From the NCBI GenBank assembly GCA_037833965.1, contig AP031356.1:4424501-4488500 (forward strand): a DNA stretch of 64,000 nt, written 5' to 3'. The translations under genes were made by a program, and so were the position numbers. Positions 50,801-62,238 of this stretch are shown one piece after another (positions within the stretch are counted from its first letter, which is position 1; every line of letters begins with the position of its first letter). This DNA comes from Marchantia polymorpha subsp. ruderalis. Its lineage: Eukaryota; Streptophyta; Marchantiopsida; Marchantiales; Marchantiaceae. The notes under the pieces were generated by a model. That model was not told the DNA's origin, made no database searches, and saw nothing but the letters and a program-made list of their open reading frames with translations.

Positions 50801-50842
50801 ACCACAACATCTACAATATTTAAATATTGTATATGTTGTGGT
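50801..50842. repeat. 42-bp near-perfect palindrome
   Basis: Arms of 21 bases (starting ACCACAACAT and ending ATGTTGTGGT) meet without a loop and differ at one pair only. It lies 45 bases beyond the end of transposon member B. Confidence 0.9.
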
Positions 50843-53800
50843 CTAGCATACAACTTAAATATTTTGTGCCTTACGATACATCGTGACTGCTCTACTATGT
50901 AGAAAGCTAGCATTGAAAATTTATAGAGCAATTAAAACACTTTAACAAACATAAGTTACACAACCATCCAAAAAACAATAACAAAAAATTATGCAGTTTT
51001 GTGTAGTGCACTTACAAAAAAATGTCTTAAATACATTTCAAGTATAGTTAAAAAAATATATCATAGAACAAAGAGATGATAAATATATCATTAGTATTCA
51101 ATACCTCAAGATTAATGATGTTGTCATCTTCAGTTTTAGTATTCAATCCTCCAATTCAAAATAGTTGTATTATCAGAATGTAATCAAAAAAATTATTCAG
51201 ATTTTTTTCAATAAAAAATAAGTCAAAGGAACAAGAAAAAAAAATCAATATAAAATATGAAAGATTTAACCACAATTGATAAAAATACAAGATTAGTAGA
51301 ATAAAAAAAATTTATCCAAAATTATCTTGATTCACTACTTTGTTGTATTTTAAAGAGTGACAAATTTAAACAAGTTTGAATCAAATGATGTTACAGATGA
51401 AAATATCATGATTCATTATTTTTTTTTATTTATAATCATAATATTTGAATTTTTCTGATAATAAATTGAAAAAATTATTTTTTGAAAAATATTATAAAAT
51501 GAAAATTGCACCATACTTAATATCATACAAAATAAATCTATGAATCTGTTGTCGACCAATTTTGATTAAAAAATTAAAATTTTATAATTTATAATTTTTG
51601 TACACAAACTCAAACATTCAAACAACTCACATCCAACCAGAAATATTTGTACTTTTATTTTATTTTATATTATTAGGTCAACATATCAATTCAAAAGCTT
51701 TGCTTCTTTATTTATAATTTTTTCTTCATAAAATAATATTATTGCAAAATATTTTGTTGAAGTTAAATTGAATGTAATATTTTCACTGTAAAATTTTGAA
51801 ATTAAAAAATATTATAAATTGAAAATATTAAATAAAAATATTTTTTTAGGAGAAAGTAATGATTTACAAGTTTTTATTTGTAATTCAATAATATTGAATC
51901 AATCCTAAAAAAATTTGCAGAAAAAATAGAAGATACTATACTTAATTCAAAACAGATTTATGTCATTAATTTTGAACTCAAATGAAGATAATTCATATTT
52001 TTTTGCAATCATCAATTTAAATAATTCTGAATTTATATGACACCAAATTTTATAAGAAATAAAATTATTTTTAATTTTGATCTATAGTCAATCAAAACCT
52101 TGCTGCATGCTAACAAAGAATAAATCTAAATCAGGTTTCAAACAATGGTCAAAATCACACTTTTAAATGCATTTGCAATAAATTCTACAATGAACTAATA
52201 AAAAATTATCATTATAAGAAATTCCTACTGTTATAATCTGAATTAATTATAGATTATGAAATTTTCGAATTATAATTTAAATTGGTTTAAAGTGTAAAAT
52301 TGCATGAATGTGAATGCGTAGTATATTTTTAAATTTTTTTTAATAACATATGACATTATAATTCAGGTTTCATGTTATAAATGATAATATATAACAAATT
52401 AAAAGCAATAAAAAATAAATACCACATGCAAAATGAAATCTCAAATTTTTTCAGATTTATTCAGATCTTTGTTGCAAATATTGATTTTCAATTAATTTCA
52501 TACAAAGTTATTAATTATATTATACATGTTTTATATAAAAATTTTCAATTTCATTTTAACTGATGCTCACAACTCAAAGTTAAACATTATAAAGATATAT
52601 TTTCATGTCACATTTGCAAAGACAACATTTTTCATTGGGAAATTGTTCTTGTGAATTTAGTTCTTGTCCTTTTAAGTTAAAAAGTTCATTCTATATCATA
52701 AGTATTGAATTGAAACTTGATAACATTTAGATTTTAAAATACATGCAAAAGCATCATGGATTCTCCGTTTTGATATTGATATTTTTTAATCATAATAGAG
52801 TAAGAAGTACAATTTACAACATAAAGCAAACCATATTCTTATCGAAAAGCCAATAACTTTGGTTATATGCGACAAACCCATGCTCACTCTAAGAAAGTTT
52901 AGATTTTTAGAAATCTAACCATCAATCGTCATAGATTTGATTCATGTTGTGGTTGCTACCTTACTTATTTGTCAATTTCCTCCCTGCTAAATTTCACAAA
53001 CTTATTCTTGAATCATAGGAGTGAAGGTTTAAATGATACAAAAATCTACACAAGAATTTTTAAAAATTTACTCAGCAGTAATTGAGATGTTAGTCAAACT
53101 AGAATATAGTCAATTTTAATTTGGATAATTTTTCAAGCATTGTATTCAAAGTAAACTGGCAATGCATTAATGAGGTTCGGTTTTAAGTAAAGGATTAAAT
53201 TTAGAAATATATCAACAAACTGCCGATAAATATTCTGAGGGAGTGTCAGCAGTAACAACCGGCTTTGCAACTCTCTTCCCGGTCACAATTTAGATATTGT
53301 GATTTTTAAGTAGAGAAATTTCTGATTATCGTATTCATTTCACGATTCTATATGTAAATGAAAGAAAAAACTTAAATAGAAAAAAAAGGCGAGCAAGTTG
53401 TCCAAATTGATAAAAATACAATAAATATTAAATAGTGGAAATCGATTAATCTAGTAAAATCGTAGGTAAACATGAATAGGAGTATCAAATAGATTGGGGA
53501 TAGACTAAAAGAACGTTCAATTTCCTCAATTTTACTCATATTTTTATAATTGGAGCTAAACATTTTTTGATTTTGAAACTCGTGAATTGATGCCATAAGA
53601 TTTAGGTTATTTCACAACCTCATTGATTTCAATGTACTAAGTGTTAGATTTACTGACATAATATGCACGGATAAAATACTAGCCATAAGATATAACAAGC
53701 CAGAAAAGCTGGTGTGGTACAAGGGAAAGCGAAACTTGTGTAGACTGATATTCAATATGGACCGAAATAAAAAAATTTAATTGTTAAAAACGAAAAAAAG

Positions 53801-53900
53801 TGAATGGAATGATCAATTTAGAGGAAAAGCCAGGGCCTGTTAAACTGTTCTGTTTCTCTTTGTTTTTACCTGCAAGAAACCACGAGATTGCATTGCCTTC
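50843..53900. other. Extremely AT-rich block
   Basis: About 3 kb of A/T-dominated sequence, like 38.0-40.6 kb, with no frame longer than about 75 codons. No element ends or genes are legible. Confidence 0.5.
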
Positions 53901-53968
53901 GAAGGGACTCAGTACGAGGACTTATAGTAGTGCAGAGCAAAAGGCAAAACAAAAATGACCATCGAAGA

Positions 53969-54360
53969 GAGGAAATTACTTGATCGTACCTCGGGGAAAT
54001 TCAAATCGCTTGATGGGACCAAACAGGTTTCATTTTACCCCATAGAATCCATCAACGGTCTTGCAGCCACACCGTAAGTACGGTTAAGAGTCATGGTGCC
54101 CGTCGTTTTTTTAGACATGGCTGCGAAGGAGTCGCCAAAATACTCTGGTCCGACAGAAGCGGACACTCCCCACTCTATAGAGCAAATTAGTAGGTTATAA
54201 GAACATGGATGATAGTGGCCGTGGACACTCCCCACTCTATAGAGCAAATCAATAGGTTATAAGAACATGGCTGACAGTGGCCCTGGAATGGGGTCTCATC
54301 GGTTAAATTGAAACCTGTTGGGTCCGTTGAGTTTCCAAGGTCCCATCAAGTATTTTCCTC
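53969..54360. mobile_element. Non-autonomous long-TIR DNA transposon, family member C
   Basis: Both termini start GAGGAAA on the inward strand and continue with the boxed inverted repeat (TTGATGGGACC, then AACAGGTTTCA). The flanking sequences CCATCGAAGA (53959-53968) and CCATCGAGGA (54361-54370) match at 9 of 10 positions, a clear target duplication. At 392 bases it is a MITE-sized member. Its interior holds a ~62-base tandem duplication (GGACACTCCCCACTCTATAG at 54161 and 54223). Confidence 0.88.
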
Positions 54361-54559
54361 CCATCGAGGAGGATAGTTTTGAGTCACGGAATCCTTCATG
54401 ATTCGGGAAGAGCAATCGATAGGGTAGAAATGCAATGAAAAAGCGGTGGCTAATTATTGTGCCGAATAAGTTAACCCAAGTCTCCAGGGTGATGGGGCCA
54501 AGGGTAAAAAAGCCTTGGTATTTATTCAATGTGAAACAAACCATGTACTTTGGGGATGT

Positions 54560-55580
54560 ATTGGCAACCGGCATGACAGGAGATCACCCCCACCCCTCCC
54601 GGGTCCGACCCATTGACATTGACATTGGTGCTACTGGCTGGGGCCCTCGAGGTAGAGCTGCACTAAAGGCTTTAAGAAACACTATGAAATCATTAAGCTT
54701 GAATCCAGCACGAAGACAGTTACCGGGAACCGGAGGTCAGGATTTTCCAGAAGCCAGACAGAAGCGCAAGTCTCGCTTCATTTCATGCAACGACGGAAGC
54801 CCCTAATAAATTTAGAGGCACCCGGAAGCCAGCCAAACTTAGGAACAGCGAGTGATGGAGACGAAGTCAAGCATGACGCAGAACAAAACGTGCCGTCTCG
54901 AATTCCAGGTCGCCTGGCGGGCGAACAAGATCGCAGATATTTGGAGCATGTAGGCCCCAAGGGAGGTCGGAGGCACGGACAGTCGGGCACAAGTCAAGCG
55001 ACGAGGGGCCGAAGGGGCGCGCGACATGTGGGCTCGGACTGGCGAGGTCAGGCCCTCGGCCACAACCAGTCCCGCGGTTGCCATTTGCAGCTAGTCCAGC
55101 GGCTCCAGCTTGGAGGGAGCGAGGGTCCATGGGCGTAGGCCCATCCAAACTTAGCAACACGGACAGAAAAGATGCCCGGCCCCGATAGAGATAGATATTG
55201 GGCGGGTGCCGTACGTGGCGGGCGGGCCCCACTTTCTGCCACGGTGCTGACTGGATGGAGGTCGGGAGGAATGGATATGGCGGGGTACGGATCCTACCAG
55301 AAGGAGGCTTTGCAAAAGGTTTAGAGTCACGGACAGTCGAGCAGAAGGCAAGTCCACGCAAGAGCCAGAGGGAATGAGCTGCGGCCCACTCGCAGACGAT
55401 CAGAATGGGGTCCCCCTTTAGACCTCTCCAAATGTTGCTGCTCCAGATAAGAAGCCCAGTTGCTCTATATATGACCGCTCCACGTGTCACTTATCAGGGG
55501 TCGAATTGGTTTCCTCTTATGGTCACCGGCCTCGGCATCACATTGAGCTCGGCCGACCCGTCTCGTCTTTGGCCCCAGAG
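54560..55580. other. GC-rich island in AT-rich surroundings, unidentified
   Basis: Composition changes abruptly from the AT-rich flank. Long overlapping frames exist on both strands (for example 54867-55490 minus, 54435-54806 plus) with no recognisable domain. The phrase CCAAACTTAG recurs at 54834 and 55145. It may be part of an unidentified mobile element or a decayed gene. Confidence 0.35.
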
Positions 55581-56758
55581 CCATTAATGTTTTATGCTTC
55601 GTTCAAATATTTCATGTGCACCAAGTGCAGTACTGTTCCCGTGCATTCCATTCTTTCGAAGTCACCATCGCTCGTCAAGAGTCAACCTTTACACCTAAAT
55701 TAGTTCACATGTATGTAAGGTGCACTAGCGTATCTGCCCCAGAGTGACTTTCTTCGGGTTAGCCCCGTGTTAACCGCATGGTTTCATCACTACACAAGGT
55801 TACTTAATAATCTAGGCAGTGATATTTACATCGAGCATTACCTCATACCAATCTTGTATTATTATTATTAATTTTTAATGCAGGATTCTTAAGTAACATT
55901 TCACCTTAGTTTTTCGCATCTCTTGGTGTCATTAGAAATACATCTTTGTTATGACATTATTGGAATCTAATCACATGTTAACGGTGTAATCTAGGTATAT
56001 TATTTGGCGTCTTACAATTTGTAGATATTTTCAGAAAATTTCGTAAGTACAGATAGTGTATCAATTTTGTATTTATATTATGCTTTAAAAAATATAGAAA
56101 TCCTCTTCTTCTAGAGGAAGTTTTGATGATATCGTAAAATTCTTTAATCAAATTCATAAATAAAGAGAAAAAAATATTTTTCCTTGTTATCGTTCCTGTA
56201 ATTTTTATCTTATTTTAATCAGTACAACACAGCCTCACTTAGAATCACTCGTTACTATCTTATCCCAATTCAATCGCCAAAGTGAACTGTTGCCTCCGAT
56301 ATCTTCGTTCCAGGCACTCTGTACACAATCTTTCTTACTGATATCGTCGCGGAATACGTTCATCAGACTATTAAGGTCAAACGCTTCGCTGTTAGGGTTA
56401 CATCTTGGAGTGTTAGGGTTTGGGTAATTTGAAATGCATTTACAAAAAACATATGTCAACTTTTCATCTATATGGACTACATGCTTGATTACAAAGAAGG
56501 AAAAGGCCATCGTCAAACGCGTGATAACCTCCACCGCCTCACTATCAGTTCTCGTATCAGTCCACCGACACAAAAAAGTACCAAAGCTGATACAACAAAG
56601 ACAATTCACTGTGCCCTACATGTACTTGCTTTACAGACTTTGCACAGTTCTAGGGCCCATGGTTAACTTCTTTCATCCACAATCGCAACTGCTGGAATAT
56701 GAAGTCCAGCTGGTAAAGTCCACTTTCCTCAGAAAAGATGAAATCAACAGAATTTTGT
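55581..56758. other. Intergenic region, no gene recognised
   Basis: An open frame at 56434-56778 on the plus strand runs into the hairpin that follows but has no known motif. Elsewhere simple AT-rich sequence, including ATTATTATTATTA at 55858-55870. Confidence 0.35.
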
Positions 56759-56829
56759 GTACCTGTCTAATTCGATAATATCTAGTAAATAAGCATTATT
56801 TACTAGATGATATCGAATCAGGCAGGTAC
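56759..56829. repeat. 71-nt snapback hairpin (34-bp arms, 3-nt loop)
   Basis: The left arm 56759-56792 and right arm 56796-56829 are reverse complements except at four positions. They start GTACCTG and end CAGGTAC, with GCA as the loop. A foldback this tight could be a miniature inverted-repeat remnant or a small-RNA precursor-like structure. Confidence 0.9.
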
Positions 56830-59800
56830 TAACAATGTTTATTCAGCACAACATTTGACAGGAAGTATTTAGGTTGGAACTCCTATTTCTCGAAGTTTGG
56901 CTTTCCCCCCTAAAACTTGTTTGGCTCCTCCAGTGCATTTTGATTTTCTGACACCAACATATTGTAAGAAACCTTAGATTATGAACTCAAGAAATTTAAG
57001 TTTTCAATCTTTTTCACTATATTAGAACGTATAATCAGTTAGGAAAGAAATTTCATTTGAGATAAGATTTTTTGTGTGCAATATTTGTATATTAGGTATT
57101 CTTTTTATGGAAAAACCACAATTATTGTAAAGTTCTACTACTGCTTAACAAATTACTGTTAGTTTATCAAGGGATGGGAATTTAGGTTGTAGATATCAAA
57201 ACTCCTTACGGGTAGAAAGATTTTTGTAAGCATTCCTTTAACCTCTTGCACATATCTTGATAGGCCACCTAGCAAAGCCTTTAACATTATTTTCTTAATA
57301 CAGTTCCACTAAGTTTTTGGAGCAAAAGGTGGCAGTGGATCAAGGGTTGTAGAGGGTAGACCTGGATTTACGGGAATTCAATGAATAAATATGTAAATAA
57401 ACATAATGCACAAATTAAAGCACAATGGAATTTCCTTATATTATTTTACAAGATAAATCAACGAATATGAGCCTCATCTACCGAGATGAATTATCATCTT
57501 GAAAGTACCATTGCTACAAATTCTAGATGGAAAAGAATAATATCTATCTATTTTATTATAAAATGAGTTAGAGGTTTTCAGAGAACGGTTTTTTCACATT
57601 TCAGATTATTCAAAATTTTTTCACAAAAAGGACACATTCGAACGCTGCTTCATCAAACTCTTACTCAAAACTGTTACTTACTGGTTGATAGTAGTTTTGT
57701 TTCTAAGCATATCCTGATGCGTAAACTTGTAACCTAGACACAAAAATCATTCATTTCACTCAAATCAAAATTTCAGAGTGACATCGCTGATAATGTCCAC
57801 TCTACGCAGATGTTGGTAAGATGATGAGTCGGTACCATCCAAAGATTGTCTACGAAGTGCATGCGGTGAGTGATTCACAAACCTTTTCTGAATTTCGTTC
57901 ATTCAATCATTGTCTCTCATGTACGAACAAAACTTGTATCTGAAATACTTTTTGAACTGTACAATTTAATGGAAACTAAAACAAATTCTGAAGTCAAATG
58001 ACAGAGTAACATGTGAAAAGAAGGGAGCGCAAGTTTTAACCTCTCCAGCTTCCATTTATCTCGAACCCCGACCATATTAAATTTGACGTATGGACGAAAG
58101 AGAGCAGTACACATACGGATCCCGATACTCTTGAAGAAAAATATCAGCAGGTCAGAAACCTCGTATCTGCCGAAAACAGATTCGTGTGAAGATCTCTTTG
58201 GAAGGATGAACACCTTCTGATAGGAGACAACTTGAGGACACAATCATGTGCAGCATAAAAGGGCGCTTCTGAAGGTTCTTTTGGTTCCAGGTTCATTCCT
58301 TCTCATGCATCACACAGCTCCGTGGCCTGGATGCTATTGGCATTTGTCATCTGCTACCGGACAAACTACGCTAGCACTCATTCCCACCTACAATTTCTTC
58401 GTTGTGATCTGGTCGTCCGCTGGTCAATCGTAATCAATGTGTTGTTTATTATGCAATATTTAACTGCCTTTGTACAACACACAGCGGATCATGAGGTTCC
58501 TAGCAAATCTCATTGCCTGCCTACTGTCTGGGCCACGGGCATCGAACCAATGTTGAGGTACTGGTCGGTTATGGTAGAAAGACTAATTATGACAGGCTAG
58601 AAAAGCATACATATGGATGTACTGGTCGGTTCATCCAGAGTAGTGTTAACTGAGCAGTGATATCATACATTATGACATTCTAGAAAAGCATAGACATCCA
58701 AAAGCTATTGTAAGACCCACATAATTCTCACTCTCGACCGATCGAATGCTGAACAGTTACAACATGTGAGGAAATCTTCCGTATTGTGGAAGTCGACCAC
58801 CGACTGACCCAATAGTTCTTGATAAGAAGAATCTGCTTTCTCCCTTTGTTAGCTTCAGCCGGTACAACGTCAAAGTGGGTCGAAGCTGTCCGAGCTTTAT
58901 AGGTTAGACTTCTATTGAAATATTGATCCGGTGGAGTGCAACGCAACTCAGTCGTGTGAAGGTGGAAAATGTTAACTAACCTTTACTTTCATCTAGGTGA
59001 GAAAGGCAAACAACATTAGAATCACTGTCAAGAACGAGCAAACGGTTTCATCCTTGAGATGTTGGATACGTGCCCAAGAAATAGCGAGTAAGACCAGCAA
59101 AACGAGGAGTAGGGCGGCCCATCAAACAGTGCCGACTGCAAATGATATGAGAATGTCGCCGCGAGAATTGATCTCGGGGGAGTTGCATAAACTCGTACGT
59201 TTTCATTCCCTGCACTCAAACACAAACTCGAGGTCCACCAGTACATGACAATTGATTGCTGGATCGATCGATACATACCAACGGCACACGTTTTGCTCGC
59301 ATCGAGACAGCCCACGGAGACCGAACACGCACTCTCCACGCGCGCTCTCGATCTCAATCTCAGATGTGATGCGTTTCAAACATTCTCATTCGCCCTCGAC
59401 TCCGCGCGTGTGTCCTCAAATTCAAATTTAACGTCATTGCGCCCGTGATCCGTGCCCCATGACACGTCATCACGGAGAGCTCGTCTTCGTTCGAATTCCT
59501 TCCATCTATAGGCGAGCATTTCTGTATTTTCCCAAAATGACGGGATATTTTAAGTGTTATGGAATACTTATGCTTTGTAGACAGGACTGAGATAATTAAA
59601 TACACATTGATGCTTCAAACTTCTTCAGTCTGGACATGCACATGATATCTTTATTTGTAAAGAATGTTATTTACTCTTTTTATGTTATTTGATAACACGT
59701 TGTAACATTACGACGTGTTGAACAATCACACATCTGAGTTTATTTTCAACTTTTTTTTGAAAAAATTCTTTCTATTGTAAAATACTTTTTTCCACATGGA

Positions 59801-62238
59801 TAAGCAATAAAGATATCACCGCATTAACGTTGGGATAACATCCAGACATGTAATTGTCTGAAATCATTGCATCAATCATGTAAAACACATTTTCATAGTA
59901 ACATAGGAGAAGGTTTTATTTTCTTCAGAGTATGAATTATATGTGTGGCAAAATTTTTCATGTGAGCGTAATATTAGAGTTAAAATCAAAATGATTACAA
60001 AGTTACTGATAAGTTTGAAACGATTTCATTTGTTATCATCATGTTGAGAGATATGTTCAAACTCGACCGGATACATAACATCCTAAGTTTTATAAGAAAT
60101 GCAAATCATAACAGTTCATCAGTGTACATATTGATCATCTTGTCAAGGCTCCTTCTCGTGTAGATGATTTTACAAGCCCAATCTTATAAACTTTTACTCG
60201 ATATCTGATGAAATTATTGTATATACATAGAGTGAGTCGAAGAAGCATTCAACTGATGTTCTTACTAGGGCACAGGACTTTTAGTAGACCGACATACACT
60301 GTACAGGCGTTGGTCAGCTAGTACGTGAGGAAGGCATATCATAATCTCGTAGTCTAGAAGCTTTGGATTCAGTATGATAGAGATGTCATTGTAGGGATGT
60401 AGTAATTTTTTATGACCATCTTCTTCATGAATACTTACTGTCTATCTTCTTCAACAAGATTGTCCGTGGGTATTTATAGGGTAAATTTGAAGCTTCTAAC
60501 CTAGGGACACTGGAAGAAGATCTGAATTCGCAAAATGCATATGACGCTAGTTCTTCATGCCCAAATTTGGCCGAATTCCCGGTATATAGCACTGACGCGG
60601 GGTTAATTTGATCAATTGCTAGTCGGATTTTAGGAAAGCAAAGCGGCAGTTTGTATGACATGGTTTTTATGTTAGATTTTTCATGATTCCTATAATATAA
60701 AATTTCACATCGTATGGCGTTGGGTGTGGTTGCGATGTTAAAATGAAGCAAAAGATAATAATGAAAGCATTTTTCATTCATTGTGTTACCCTAAACAGAC
60801 GTATTGTTGAATGTAAAGCCCACCGCTCTGAGAATCTAGTCATTTGAAGTCGTTCAACTTTGATAACTTTCATGGATCCAAAACTGAATGAATGTGCTTG
60901 CAAGGAGAAGCGATATTTGCAGAAAGGTTCAGAGCATATTTCCTGGACTTTATTCAGAAGTGATTGAGTCTTTTTTGGAGCACGGAGTTGACCATTTCAA
61001 CATGAGGTAGAACATGTGATTACATTCACATCGTTACATATTCATTATGATGTGACACAAACATTCGCTCCATTTGGATGTACAGCTCATTACATTTGTC
61101 TACCACGTAACCCCATCTACTAGCCTAATGAATCATCATGTGTTTCTAGGTCGATAGGTAGCACATATACCTTTTTAACATTCGAGTCTTAGTGAACGCA
61201 CGTGGTGTGTCTTAGTGAGCGCATTGCAACCAGTTGCTTCCAACAAGGACATTGTAAGAGATGAAATGACTAAGAGAGCTAGATATCTCCATAGAATATG
61301 TTCCATAGATTACAAAAGCTGGCCAAAGTAAATAGAAAAAATGATGGAAAGAACCAACAAGGAGTATAATGATGAAACCAAACTAAAAAGTAGACCCAGA
61401 ACTTTCATGAGGGGCATATGTTTTACAATGAGAGTTTTATTTTTATTAACAAATAAAATTCATAATTACTAGGTGTATCTTATTGTGTGATCTTGTATCA
61501 TCGAAATTGATTGATCGTTTGTGTAGAGCATTTTCTAGTGTTGTTTGTGAAGTTTTCTAATATATGCTAGAAAAAGGTTTGAGAAATTATATAACTGGTG
61601 CCTGTACATCAAACAAGTTCTGATAATATATATGCATAAGTTATGTACAAGTGCAGTCGACTAATGTTTAAGTCTATGTTACAAACTATACTGACCTAAG
61701 GATGATACAGGTTGAATACATATCTTTTTCAAAAAATTTGTGAGAATTCCATCAGATAGTTCTATCGGACGAGGGAGTGAATTTGTCATCCTTGGACCTT
61801 GAGATTGAGGACTGAAGATGATGACTTATGTCACGACATCCATGATGACATTGTGGTTAATAATATGCTTGCACGTATGCCAGTATGGACAATTTGATCA
61901 CAGTGTGTTGTTGAAGTATCTATGTACATTTGTTTTAGTTGACACTTTCAGTCCAAAGAGTAACTTTAAGTTCTACGAAGAGTTTGACAATTGATATGAG
62001 ATAAATATCTTCATAGATGAAAAGATGAGAAATTTTGACTTTTATAATATATATATTTTGATAAAAAATTTATGATATTTTATGACATCATTCAATCTAG
62101 CACACAAACGTTACATTGCCAATCCATATGTACCTTGATCATTGGTTTGGATTTGTAAAAACTACTTTTAATGGAATTTAACAATATACGAGTGACTATA
62201 GCCAGTTTCATGAAAGTGTGTTGAAATTTGAAAGTTTT
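56830..62238. other. Intergenic region, no gene recognised
   Basis: Mostly AT-rich with short frames. A GC-richer patch occurs at 58990-59500. A minus-strand TATA-like CCTATAAATACCC at 60485-60473, in the longest frame (60425-60781 minus), recalls an LTR promoter, but I found no repeat ends to support one. A short motif CTAGAAAAGCATA repeats at 58600 and 58681. Confidence 0.35.
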
